The notes under the pieces were generated by a model that saw only the letters and a list, made by a program, of their open reading frames with translations, was not told the DNA's origin and did no database searches. From positions 124,001-188,000 of the forward strand of contig NZ_FMCU01000009.1 in assembly GCF_900091525.1 (NCBI RefSeq): 64,000 bases of DNA, read 5' to 3'. Below are positions 32,860 through 41,472 of this stretch, piece by piece. Position numbers and translations under genes: made by a program. Source of the DNA: Micromonospora matsumotoense (GTDB taxonomy: Bacteria > Actinomycetota > Actinomycetes > Mycobacteriales > Micromonosporaceae). Positions within the stretch are counted from its first letter, which is position 1. Each line of letters opens with the position of its first letter.

Positions 32860-35487
32860 GTGGCCGGTCCGAAGGCTCGTACGAACCGCGCCGCAGCCCT
32901 GCACCGCCGCGCCGCCGCCACCGTTGCCGCGGCTACCACCGTCCTCGACGAGATCCGCCCGGCCCCCGCCGACCAGCGTCGCCAGTACGAACTGGCGGAC
33001 CGGCTGCGTAGCGCCGCCGCCCTGCTCGCACCGGGCTGGGCCGGCGCCGCCCTGGAGACCGTGTCGGCGGACGCCCCGTGTGGTGAGGACAATCCGCCCT
33101 TCGTGCGGATCGGGGTGGCGGCGCCGCTGGAGGATGCACGTTTCCCGGCGCTGGTGCCGTTGCTCGGTTCGGGGCACCTGACGCTCGACGCGGACGTCCG
33201 GGACCCCCGGGTTCGCGGCCTGCTGCGTGCCGTACTGCTGCGGATGCTGGCGGCCGCCCCCGCAGGCTGTCTGCTGGTGCGCGGCGTCGACGGCACCGCC
33301 ATCAGACCCGACGTCGGCGCAAGCGCCGGCACCGGCCCGGGCGGCGCCCGGGGCGACGGCGCGAGACCGGGAGGTGCCGGGGGCGACGGCGTCTTCGCCC
33401 CGTTCGCGGCGCTGGCCGACGCGGGTCTGCTGCCACCACCGGCGGCGGACGTGGCCGGGCTACGGGCGGTGCTCACCGAGGCCGAGCAGTGGGTTTCCCC
33501 GGGGGACGGTCGACCCCGTCGACATGATCGGACCCTGTTGCTGGTGATCGCCGGGCTGCCCGAGTCGACCGGGTCGAGCGATCTGGACCGGATCGTGGCG
33601 CTGGCCGAGCGGGGTCGGGTTGCCGGCCTGCATCTGGTGGTGGCTGGTTGGCCGGTGGTCGGCCGGCCGCCGTTGCCGCAGGCCACGCCGGTGCGGCTGC
33701 GCACCTCGTACACGCTGGTGGGTGATCCGCCGGGCAGCCCGTTCAGCGGACCGGGCACCGAGTCGCCGGGTGGGCTGAACTGCCCCGTCCTCGTCGACGA
33801 GGATCCCGGCCCCGAGCTGATCGGGGCGGTCTGTCGTCGGCTGGCCGACCAGGTGGAGGCAGGCTCCCGGTTGAGCCTCGCCGAGTTGCTGCCGCCCGAG
33901 GACGCGGAGCTGTGGACGACAACGTCGGTCGACGGCCTGTCCACCGCGGTCGGGGACGCCGGCGGCCGGCCGGTCACCGTGGGCTTCACCGAGTTGACCC
34001 CGCACTGGCTGGTCAGCGGCCGGTCGGATGCGGGCCGGTCGGCGTTCCTGACCACCGCCCTGCTCGGCCTGACCGCCCGGTACGGCCCGGACGAGCTGGC
34101 GCTGTACCTGGTGGACCTGGGCGACGGCGAGTCGTTCGTGGAGTTCCTCCAGACCGAGCGGGACCGATCGTGGTTGCCGCAGGTCCGCGCGGCGGGGATG
34201 GCCGCCGACCCGGAGTACGTCCGGGACCTGTTCGACCAGTTGGCGGCGGAGATCCATCGGCGGGAGGAGGCAGCGGCGCGGGCCGGTGGTCAGCGGTTCG
34301 CGCAGCTGCGTGACCATCAGGTGCTGCCCCGCGTCGTCTGTGTCATCGACAATTTTCCGCTGCTGCTGTCGGATCGGGACCCGGTGGCCGCCGAGGTGCT
34401 GGCCCGGTTGGACGGGCTGGCCCGGTCGGGGCGCGGGTACGGCGTCCATCTGGTCCTGGCCGGCGCCGGTGACCTGGGTGTCGGTGCGGGTTCTGCGCCC
34501 CGGGACTCGGTGCTGGGGCAGTTCCCGGTGCGGGTGGCGCTCGCCGGTGGCAGTGCGGTGCTGATGCCGACCAACGACGCCGCCGCCGGTCTGGCGGTGG
34601 GCAGCGCGGTGGTGAACACCGCCGGCGGGTTGGGCGGTCCGCGCGGCGCGACCCGGGGGCACGAGCGGTTGGTCCGGTTCCCCGATCCGCACGACGCCCC
34701 CGAGGTTGTCGAGCGGCTGCGGCATCGCCTGTTCGCGGCGCGGCCGGAAGGTGCCGTACCGCCGGTGGTCTTCGCCGGGTGGGCCCGGCCGTTGCTGCGC
34801 AACGACCCGCGGATGCGGGCTGCCGTCGCCGGGCGGTCCGGTGCTCCGGCGGCTTTGCTGGGTCGGGCGGTGGACGTCGCGCGGACGACCGTGGCGGTGC
34901 CGCTGGGTCCGGTGGCGGGGCGCAACCTGGCGGTCCTCGGGCCGGGTTCGGCGGCGGCGACGCTGCTGGCGGCGGCCGCCCGGAGCACCGCCGCGCACCA
35001 TCCGCCGGGCAGTGCGGAGTTCGTGATCGCCCCGTTGGCCGAGGGGTTCGCCCCCCTGGCCGCCGCGCTCGCCGCCGAGCTGGGCGAGCGTCATCGGGTG
35101 TCGACGGTGGACGGGCCCGGGCTGCTGACCGCGGCCGCCGGTCCCGACCCGACCTACCTGGTGGTGTTCGGGGTGGACGCGCCTGCGGCGGAGGAGCTGC
35201 CGCCGGACCGGCTGCGCGCTCTGCTGCGGGAGGGTCCACCGGCAGGTCGGCACCTGCTCGGCTGGTGGCGGACGGTTCCGCCGTTCGCCGGGTTGGTGGA
35301 GCCGGACGGCGAGGTGGGAAAGCTGGCCACGGTCGCTGCGGTCGACGTGCCGGGCGCGCAACTTGCCCCGCTCTTCGGGCATCCGGTGCAGTGGCGTCCC
35401 CGGCCCGGACGGGTGGTCCTCTGGGAGACTGCCGACGACCGGGGCACGGTGCTGGTGCCGTTCGCCGACGAGGAGGACCAGCCGTGA
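32860..35487 (+). CDS. FtsK/EccC-like protein with degenerate P-loops
   Basis: An 875-residue protein resembling FtsK/SpoIIIE and EccC ATPases. The first nucleotide-binding region reads WLVSGRSDAGRSAF (about 386), where the Walker A lysine is Arg; the matching Walker B is VCVIDNFPLLL (about 491), where the catalytic Glu is Asn. The second region reads LAVLGPGSAAATLL (about 690), again without lysine. ATP hydrolysis is therefore doubtful. There is no N-terminal membrane segment. GTG 32860 has GAGGGG eight bases upstream; GTG 32851 is possible. It heads a cluster of three genes linked by 4-base overlaps. Confidence 0.75.
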   Translation: MAGPKARTNRAAALHRRAAATVAAATTVLDEIRPAPADQRRQYELADRLRSAAALLAPGWAGAALETVSADAPCGEDNPPFVRIGVAAPLEDARFPALVPLLGSGHLTLDADVRDPRVRGLLRAVLLRMLAAAPAGCLLVRGVDGTAIRPDVGASAGTGPGGARGDGARPGGAGGDGVFAPFAALADAGLLPPPAADVAGLRAVLTEAEQWVSPGDGRPRRHDRTLLLVIAGLPESTGSSDLDRIVALAERGRVAGLHLVVAGWPVVGRPPLPQATPVRLRTSYTLVGDPPGSPFSGPGTESPGGLNCPVLVDEDPGPELIGAVCRRLADQVEAGSRLSLAELLPPEDAELWTTTSVDGLSTAVGDAGGRPVTVGFTELTPHWLVSGRSDAGRSAFLTTALLGLTARYGPDELALYLVDLGDGESFVEFLQTERDRSWLPQVRAAGMAADPEYVRDLFDQLAAEIHRREEAAARAGGQRFAQLRDHQVLPRVVCVIDNFPLLLSDRDPVAAEVLARLDGLARSGRGYGVHLVLAGAGDLGVGAGSAPRDSVLGQFPVRVALAGGSAVLMPTNDAAAGLAVGSAVVNTAGGLGGPRGATRGHERLVRFPDPHDAPEVVERLRHRLFAARPEGAVPPVVFAGWARPLLRNDPRMRAAVAGRSGAPAALLGRAVDVARTTVAVPLGPVAGRNLAVLGPGSAAATLLAAAARSTAAHHPPGSAEFVIAPLAEGFAPLAAALAAELGERHRVSTVDGPGLLTAAAGPDPTYLVVFGVDAPAAEELPPDRLRALLREGPPAGRHLLGWWRTVPPFAGLVEPDGEVGKLATVAAVDVPGAQLAPLFGHPVQWRPRPGRVVLWETADDRGTVLVPFADEEDQP

Positions 35488-35654
35488 CCGGCCCTGCGGA
35501 CGATGGGGCGGCCCGCCGTGGCGTGGGCCCGTGCGGGGATCAGGCCGGGCCTGCCCGTGCGGGGAACCGCACGGGAGCGCCCGCCAGGAGGACCGCAGGT
35601 GACCGACCGCGAAGGGGACCGGGCGTGGCTGATCGTGAGGGGCGTCGGGCGTGA
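35484..35654 (+). CDS. Possible 56-residue basic protein, translationally coupled
   Basis: A GTG at 35484 overlaps the stop of the FtsK-like gene (GTGA), and its own stop overlaps the GTG of the next gene (GTGA again). The product is Arg/Gly/Ala-rich (GDRPRRGPGVADREGRRA at the end) and has no recognised domain. Without this ORF there would be a 163-base gap, which is unlike the packed arrangement around it. GC-rich DNA often keeps frames open, so the gene is uncertain. Confidence 0.4.
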   Translation: MTGPADDGAARRGVGPCGDQAGPARAGNRTGAPARRTAGDRPRRGPGVADREGRRA

Positions 35655-36355
35655 GCATCGATGACGCCGTGACGGTGGCACCGGTCCGCCAGCGGCCGGC
35701 CGGGGAACCGGCCCCGTCGGTGGCCGCCGCCTGGACCGACTACCTGGCCGCCGCCCGCCAGCTCGACGGGGTACGCCGGGGTGCCGCGACGGCCGCCGCC
35801 GCGCAGTCCCGCGCCGTGGAGGCGGCCCGTGCGGAGCTGACCGGGGTACGTGCCCGGTTGGCGCCGCAGCAGGCGAGACTGCGCGAGTTGGGCGTACCGG
35901 CGATCTCGTTGGCCCCGACGCCACCGGAGCTGACCGAGGCCGCCCGGGCAATGGTGGGTGGTCCGGCGGCGGTGCTGGCCGGCCTGCGCAGGGCGCAGAG
36001 CTGGGCGGAGGGCGCGGACGCGGCGTTGGCCGCGCGCGGTGCGCCGCGTCCGGCGGCCTGGCCGCCCCGGTGGCGCAACCTGCTGGTGTACGGTCCGCTG
36101 GCACTGGTCGTGCCGGTGGTGCAGTTGGTGCTGTTCCTGACGGCGGGTGCCGGCCCGGTGAGTGTGGTGGCGCTGCTGGTGGGCCTGCCGATGCCGGCGG
36201 TGGCGTTCGCGGCCGGTCGGGTGGGGGTGAGCCGGTTGTTCCCCCCGGGGCCGGACGGTCGGTGGGACCACACTCCCCGGCTGGGGCTGCTGACCTGCCT
36301 GGTGCCGGCGGTGGTGGTCGCCGCCGGGATCATGCTGGCGCTACTGGCCGGCTGA
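35651..36355 (+). CDS. Coiled-coil membrane protein, unknown function
   Basis: The 234-residue product starts with an Ala/Arg-rich helical region (about residues 25-90, heptad-like LTGVRARLAPQQARLRELG) and ends with four membrane segments (about 143-160, 165-185, then two near 215-232). It follows the FtsK-like gene and small ORF by 4-base overlap, so it probably forms a membrane-bound partner of the FtsK-like protein. No known domain. Confidence 0.65.
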   Translation: MSIDDAVTVAPVRQRPAGEPAPSVAAAWTDYLAAARQLDGVRRGAATAAAAQSRAVEAARAELTGVRARLAPQQARLRELGVPAISLAPTPPELTEAARAMVGGPAAVLAGLRRAQSWAEGADAALAARGAPRPAAWPPRWRNLLVYGPLALVVPVVQLVLFLTAGAGPVSVVALLVGLPMPAVAFAAGRVGVSRLFPPGPDGRWDHTPRLGLLTCLVPAVVVAAGIMLALLAG

Positions 36356-36383
36356 TCCGGGCGGCGTCGGCCGGGCCGGCGGC

Positions 36384-36947
36384 TCAGCGGGGGATGATCA
36401 ACGACATCGCCTCGGCGCGGGACTTCGCGTCGTGTTGGAGCACGCCGCGGACGGCCGAGGTGATGGTCTTGGCGCCGCTCTTCTGGATGCCGCGCATCGC
36501 CATGCACATGTGTTCGCATTCGAGTATCACGATCACGCCGCGCGGTTGCAGCTTGCTCATCAGCAGGTCGGCGATCTGCGAGGTGAGTCGCTCCTGCACC
36601 TGCGGGCGGCGGGCGAAGACCTCGACCAGCCGGGCCAGCTTGGACAGGCCGGTGATCCGGCCGTCGGGGCCGGGGATGTAGCCGATGTGCGCGCTGCCCC
36701 GGAACGGGAGCAGGTGGTGTTCGCAGAGGCTCATCACGTCGATGTCCCGGACGAGCACCAGCTCCTCGTGGTTGGCCTCGAAGGTGGTGCTGAGCACCTG
36801 GGCCGGGTCGACCCGCAGGCCGGCAAAGAGCTCGGCGTACGCCCGGGCGACCCGGGCCGGGGTCTGCTGGAGACCGTCGCGGTCGGGATCCTCCCCGACC
36901 GCGATGAGGATCTCGCGGACCGCCTTCTCGATCCGGCCGAGGTCCAT
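36384..36947 (-). CDS. folE: GTP cyclohydrolase I
   Basis: Converts GTP to dihydroneopterin triphosphate, the entry step of folate synthesis. Zinc ligands lie in MSLCEHHLLPF and ILECEHMCMAM; the motifs GEDPDRDGL, GYIPGPDGRITGLSKLARLV and RPQVQERLTSQIAD are standard. ATG 36947 has GAGGA four bases upstream and gives 187 residues; the open frame continues upstream without a good start, so a longer N-terminus beginning at a CTG cannot be excluded. It follows ftsH on the same strand, but folP lies 13.5 kb away. Confidence 0.95.
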   Translation of the reverse strand: MDLGRIEKAVREILIAVGEDPDRDGLQQTPARVARAYAELFAGLRVDPAQVLSTTFEANHEELVLVRDIDVMSLCEHHLLPFRGSAHIGYIPGPDGRITGLSKLARLVEVFARRPQVQERLTSQIADLLMSKLQPRGVIVILECEHMCMAMRGIQKSGAKTITSAVRGVLQHDAKSRAEAMSLIIPR

Positions 36948-37081
36948 GGCGTCCTCGATCGGGCGGCCGTTCAGCTTACCGCTGATCAGCCGGGCGGCGA
37001 CGTGGTCGAGCGTCTCGTCACCGGGCTCGGTGGACGAGGCGGCCAGCCCCGGGTTGTCGGGGCTGGCCGCGGCGTCGGGGT

Positions 37082-39088
37082 TCAGTGCAGACCGTCCGAG
37101 TTGTTCGAGGAGCCGCCGACGGAGATGCCGTCCGCGGTGGCCTGCGCCGCGAGCTTCTCCTTCTCGGCCGGGGTGAGTACCGGTGGCTCGGTGGAGGGCA
37201 GACGCTTGCCGAAGCCGTTGTACGGGGCCATCGGCGGGCGCTTCACCACCCGCGAGCAGATCCGGGCCATGTCGGCGGTGGAGAGGGTTTCCTTCTCCAT
37301 CAGCTCCAGGACCATGTTGTCCAGGACGTCCCGGTATTCCACCAGGATCTCCCATGCCTCGTCGTGGGCCAACTCGATCAGGGCCCGCATCTCGCCGTCG
37401 ATCTCCGCGGCGACCGAGTCGGAGTAGTCCCGCTCGTGACCCATGTTGCGGCCGAGGAACGGCTCGTCCCCGCTGGTGCCGTACTTGATCGCGCCGAGCT
37501 TCAGGCTCATGCCGTACTGCGTGATCATCGCGCGGGCCAACTGGGTGGCCTTCTCGATGTCGTTGCCGGCGCCGGTGGTGGGCTCGTGGAAGACGAGTTC
37601 CTCGGCGGCCCGCCCACCCAGGGCGTACGCCAGGGTGTCGATCATCTCGGCCCGGGTCTGGGTGTACTTGTCCTCGGTCGGCAGGACCAGGGTGTGCCCG
37701 AGTGAACGCCCCCGGGACAGGATCGTCACCTTGTGCACCGGCGCGGCGTGCGGCAGCGCCCAGGCGACCAGCGCGTGTCCACCCTCGTGGTACGCGGTGA
37801 TCTTCTTTTCCTGGTTGCTCATCACCCGGGTCCGGCGCTGCGGTCCGGCGACCACCCGGTCGATCGACTCCTCCAGCGAGTCGTTGCTGATCGCCCGCTG
37901 TTCCTTGCGGGCGGTGAGCAGCGCGGACTCGTTGATCACGTTGGCCAGGTCGGCCCCGGAGAAGCCGGGGGTACGCCGGGCGACCGCGTCGAGGTCGACG
38001 TCGGGCGTGAACGGCTTGCCCTTGGCGTGCACCCGCAGGATCGCCTTGCGGCCCTCCATGTCGGGGGCGTCGACCGGAATCTGCCGGTCGAAGCGGCCCG
38101 GACGCAGCAGCGCCGGGTCGAGGATGTCCGGCCGGTTGGTGGCGGCGATCAGGATGACCCCGCCCTTGGTGTCGAAGCCGTCCATCTCGACGAGCAGCTG
38201 GTTGAGGGTCTGCTCACGCTCGTCGTGGCCACCGCCCATGCCGGCGCCACGGTGCCGGCCGACGGCGTCGATCTCGTCGACGAAGACGATCGCCGGGGCG
38301 TTCGCCTTGGCCTGCTCGAAGAGGTCACGGACCCGACTGGCGCCGACACCGACGAACATCTCCACGAAGTCGGAGCCGGAGATCGAGTAGAACGGCACCC
38401 CGGCCTCGCCGGCCACGGCGCGGGCCAGCAGCGTCTTACCGGTACCGGGCGGGCCGAAGAGCAGCACGCCCTTCGGGATCTTGGCACCCAGGGCCTGGTA
38501 CTTCGCCGGGTTCTGGAGGAAGTCCTTGATCTCGTGGAGCTCCTCCACCGCCTCCTCGGCCCCGGCCACGTCCGCGAAGGTCGTCTTCGGGGTGTCCTTG
38601 GTGATCATCTTCGCCTTGGACTTGCCGAAGTTGAGCACCCGGGAGCCGCCGCCCTGCATCTGCGACATGAAGAACAGCAGCAGGAGCACGAGCAGCACGA
38701 TGGGCAGCAGGTTGACCAGCAGGCTCACCCAGATGCTGTCGGACGACACCTTGGCGTCGGCCGGGCCGGTGACCCGGTTGGCCGCCTTGGCCTCGAGGAC
38801 CTCGTTCCAGACCTGCTCGCCGGCCTGGTACGGGAACTGGGCCTCGATCCGGTCGGTCGTGGTGTCGCCGAACTTGGTCTTCTCGGCCAGGTTGAGCTGG
38901 AGCGTCTGCTCCTTGTCCTGGAAGACGACCTTGTTGATCTTGGCGGTGTGCAGTTGGTCGAGCGCAACGGAAGTGTCCACCCGGTGGTAGCTGGGACCAG
39001 CGGTGAACAGCTGACTGAGCACAACGGCGCCGAGGATGACCAGGATGATCCAGACCACCGGTCGGCGGAAGAAACGCGTACGTTCCAT
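37082..39088 (-). CDS. ftsH: ATP-dependent zinc metalloprotease FtsH
   Basis: Membrane-bound AAA+ protease that degrades damaged and regulatory membrane proteins. The 668 residues show two N-terminal membrane segments (about 9-28 and 117-140), Walker A GPPGTGKT (about 211), Walker B IVFVDEID, the SRH region (ATNRPDILDPALLRPGRFDR, key residues ATNRPD and RPGRFDR), and the zinc site HEGGH (about 433). Length and order are typical. It lies between hpt and folE, as in other actinobacteria. Confidence 0.98.
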   Translation of the reverse strand: MERTRFFRRPVVWIILVILGAVVLSQLFTAGPSYHRVDTSVALDQLHTAKINKVVFQDKEQTLQLNLAEKTKFGDTTTDRIEAQFPYQAGEQVWNEVLEAKAANRVTGPADAKVSSDSIWVSLLVNLLPIVLLVLLLLFFMSQMQGGGSRVLNFGKSKAKMITKDTPKTTFADVAGAEEAVEELHEIKDFLQNPAKYQALGAKIPKGVLLFGPPGTGKTLLARAVAGEAGVPFYSISGSDFVEMFVGVGASRVRDLFEQAKANAPAIVFVDEIDAVGRHRGAGMGGGHDEREQTLNQLLVEMDGFDTKGGVILIAATNRPDILDPALLRPGRFDRQIPVDAPDMEGRKAILRVHAKGKPFTPDVDLDAVARRTPGFSGADLANVINESALLTARKEQRAISNDSLEESIDRVVAGPQRRTRVMSNQEKKITAYHEGGHALVAWALPHAAPVHKVTILSRGRSLGHTLVLPTEDKYTQTRAEMIDTLAYALGGRAAEELVFHEPTTGAGNDIEKATQLARAMITQYGMSLKLGAIKYGTSGDEPFLGRNMGHERDYSDSVAAEIDGEMRALIELAHDEAWEILVEYRDVLDNMVLELMEKETLSTADMARICSRVVKRPPMAPYNGFGKRLPSTEPPVLTPAEKEKLAAQATADGISVGGSSNNSDGLH

Positions 39089-39511
39089 GCTGTTGTCGAG
39101 CGCCGAGGCGCCCGCATCCTCCTGATCGACGTCCTGACCGTCTGAATGGTGTCGCCGCCGATGGCGGCGTCGAGCCGCCGTGCGGGCCGGCCTCGACCCC
39201 GGGGCGCGCGAACTGCCGCACCGCGGTCATTCGACGGTACACCGTGCGCGCCAGGAGCGAGCTTGCGAGCCCCGCAGTCGGGGACATTCGTGACCCCGAG
39301 ATGCGAGCCTGCGAGCCCGGCACTCACGCGGACGGCGAACCGGGGTCTCAGCCGACGTGGCGGGGAACTGCGCACCGGCTCCGTCGACCGCCCGGTCACG
39401 CGGTCGGGGTGCCGGGCGCGGAGCTGCCCCCACGCCACCCACCCCTACCGTAGTCGGACTGGCTGGGAGCCCGCTGAACGTCCGCTCGATGACGACCGAT
39501 ACGAGCGGAAG
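39089..39511. other. 423-base spacer between hpt and ftsH
   Basis: No gene is supported here. It contains an inverted-orientation copy of the dispersed repeat (39249-39330) and otherwise GC-rich DNA. The ftsH promoter must lie in the left part, but I see no clear -10/-35 pair, and hpt and ftsH are probably separate transcripts. Confidence 0.5.
39249..39330. repeat. Dispersed intergenic repeat, inverted copy
   Basis: On the minus strand this reads CGACTGCGGGGCTCGCAAGC, matching the copies before panC and nadC, and continues into a second partial unit (GCCGGGCTCGCAGGCTCGC). Orientation is opposite to the other copies relative to the downstream gene. Confidence 0.55.
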
Positions 39512-40087
39512 TCAGGCCCGGGCGTAGACCTCGGGCTTGAGCACGCCGACGTACGGCAGCTCGCGGTAGCGCTCACCGAAGTCGAGGCCGTAGCCGACCA
39601 CGAACTCGGTGGGGATGTCGAAGCCGACGTACTTCACGGGGACCGGGACCTTCACCGCCTCCGGCTTGCGGAACAGGGCCACCACCTCGACGCTGGCCGC
39701 CGACCGGGACTCCAGGTACCGCAGCAGCCAGGACAGGGTCAGGCCGGAGTCGACGATGTCCTCGACCACCACCACGTGCCGGCCGGCGATGTCCCGGTCC
39801 AGGTCCTTGAGGATGCGCACCACGCCGGAGGAGGTGGTGCCCTGGCCGTACGAGGAGATGGCCATGAAGTCCAGCTCCACCGGTGGGCCCTGCCGACCCA
39901 GCGCCCGGGCGAAGTCGGCCATGAACATGACCGCACCCTTGAGTACGCAGACGAGCAGCAGTCCGTCGGTGACCCCGGCGTAGTCCGCCGAGACCTGCTT
40001 GGCCAGCTCCGCCGTCTTCTCGCGGATCTGCGCCTCGGAGATGATCACGTGATCGATGTCGGCGTCGTACCAGGAGCCGTCAGCCAT
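39512..40087 (-). CDS. hpt: Hypoxanthine phosphoribosyltransferase
   Basis: Purine salvage enzyme that makes IMP and GMP from hypoxanthine or guanine and PRPP. The PRPP-binding motif VVVVEDIVDSGLTLS (about 105-120), the flexible-loop SSYGQGTTSSG and the C-terminal DIPTEFVVGYGLDF are present. The 191-residue length is usual. ATG 40087 is chosen from the family N-terminus; the open frame continues upstream without meaning. Confidence 0.97.
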   Translation of the reverse strand: MADGSWYDADIDHVIISEAQIREKTAELAKQVSADYAGVTDGLLLVCVLKGAVMFMADFARALGRQGPPVELDFMAISSYGQGTTSSGVVRILKDLDRDIAGRHVVVVEDIVDSGLTLSWLLRYLESRSAASVEVVALFRKPEAVKVPVPVKYVGFDIPTEFVVGYGLDFGERYRELPYVGVLKPEVYARA

Positions 40088-40187
40088 GCTCCTAGCCTGC
40101 CGTACGCCGGACGGCCCGCGTCGGCGGGGCCGCACCTTTCGGCGCGGTCCCACCGCGGGTTTTTCTGGCACAACGGGAGCAAACACC

Positions 40188-40337
40188 TCAGCAGGCGCGG
40201 GACCGCCAGCGGCGACCCTCCTCGGTGGGCTTCCAGTCGGCGGAGTCACGGGTGTCGGCGGTCAGGCCGAACGCCGAGGCGACGGCCAGCGCGACGAGGA
40301 AGAACAGAAGCAGCAGGAACTCCATGGCGGCGCTCAC
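40188..40337 (-). CDS. Small single-pass membrane protein
   Basis: A 49-residue ORF (45 if ATG 40325 is used) with one strongly hydrophobic segment (MEFLLLLFFLVALAVASAFG) followed by a soluble tail TADTRDSADWKPTEEGRRWR. The sharp division into membrane segment and charged tail, and an AGGAAA just upstream of the GTG at 40337, support a real small gene. The function is unknown. It lies between hpt and the divergent GlxA-type regulator. Confidence 0.6.
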   Translation of the reverse strand: MSAAMEFLLLLFFLVALAVASAFGLTADTRDSADWKPTEEGRRWRSRAC

Positions 40338-40464
40338 TTTCCTGGGATCTGAGTGGTTTTCGCCGCCGGTGCGCACCGGACTGATGCCAGTCTCCGCCCG
40401 TGACAACGGGCCGGGACAGTGGCAGTAACGCCATACCCCCTCGATTTTCTGCCACCTGTCCGGT

Positions 40465-40470
40465 TACCCT
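40465..40470 (+). promoter_or_regulatory. TACCCT -10 element, leaderless type
   Basis: TACCCT ends six bases before ATG 40477 with no ribosome binding site between. Confidence 0.45.
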
Positions 40471-40476
40471 CGTCAC

Positions 40477-41439
40477 ATGATTCGATCGGTGGCCGTCATC
40501 GCCCTGGACCAGGTCGCCGTCTTCGAACTCGGCGTGCTCACCGAGGTGTTCGGGACCGACCGCACCGAAGACGGGTTCCCCGGCTACCGGTTCACCGTCT
40601 GCACCGCCGACGGCGGCCCGGTCCGCACCGCCTCCGGCTTCGACCTCACCCCGCACGCCGACCTCGCCCCGGTCGACGACGCCGACCTGGTCGCGGTCCC
40701 CGCGTACACCCAGGGTGGTGAGGTGCCGGAGGCGGTGCTGGCCGCGCTGCGCCGCGCCGCCGACCGGGGGGCCTACGTGTTCAGCGTCTGCTCCGCGGCG
40801 TTCGTGCTCGGCGCGGCCGGTCTGCTCGACGACCGGGAGTGCACCACCCACTGGAAGTACGCCGACGAGCTGCAACGCCGGCACCCGTCGGCCCGGGTCC
40901 GGTGCAACAGCCTTTATGTGGCCGACGGGCCGGTGCTGACCAGCGCCGGCACCGCCGCCGGCATCGACGCCTGCCTGCACCTGGTCCGCCAGGAACACGG
41001 CTCGGTCACCGCCACCCGGCTGGCCCGGCGCATGGTGGTCCCCCCGCACCGCGACGGCGGCCAGTCCCAGTACATCGAGGCACCGATCCCGGCCACCCCC
41101 GACGCGCCCACCCTCGAACCGGTGCTGAGCTGGCTGATCGGCCACCTGGACCAGCCGACCACGGTGGACGAGCTGGCCGCCCGCGCCGGGATGTCCGCGC
41201 GTACCTTCGCCCGCCGGTTCCGGGCCGAGACCGGCACCACCCCGCACGACTGGCTGACCAACCAGCGGGTGCTGCTGGCCCGCCGGCTACTGGAGGAGAC
41301 CCGGCTCAGCGTGGAGAGCGTCGCCGGCCGCTCGGGGTTCCCCGACGCCGCCGCCCTGCGCCACCACTTCGCCCGCCGGGTCGGCACCACCCCGCAGGGC
41401 TACCGCACCACCTTCCGCGACCGCATCCCCACCGGCTGA
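40477..41439 (+). CDS. GlxA/FtrA-type transcriptional regulator (DJ-1/PfpI-like plus AraC HTH)
   Basis: The 320-residue product has an N-terminal class I glutamine amidotransferase-like domain (residues 1-185), with the nucleophile-elbow Cys in VFSVCSAAFVLGAAG (about 106) and ATTHW-like CTTHWKYAD, and a C-terminal AraC-type double helix-turn-helix (about 210-315, RRFRAETGTTPHDWL and RRVGTTPQGYR). Such proteins regulate amine, arginine or betaine-related genes; the target here is not known, though the convergent ggt gene is an obvious neighbour. Probably leaderless. Confidence 0.9.
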   Translation: MIRSVAVIALDQVAVFELGVLTEVFGTDRTEDGFPGYRFTVCTADGGPVRTASGFDLTPHADLAPVDDADLVAVPAYTQGGEVPEAVLAALRRAADRGAYVFSVCSAAFVLGAAGLLDDRECTTHWKYADELQRRHPSARVRCNSLYVADGPVLTSAGTAAGIDACLHLVRQEHGSVTATRLARRMVVPPHRDGGQSQYIEAPIPATPDAPTLEPVLSWLIGHLDQPTTVDELAARAGMSARTFARRFRAETGTTPHDWLTNQRVLLARRLLEETRLSVESVAGRSGFPDAAALRHHFARRVGTTPQGYRTTFRDRIPTG

Positions 41440-41472
41440 CCCACGTCCGGTCGAGGTCACCCCGGGCCGGGG

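Noticed and set aside
37733..39145. A 470-codon plus-strand frame rich in Gln, His and Gly
   Set aside because: It is the antisense image of ftsH.
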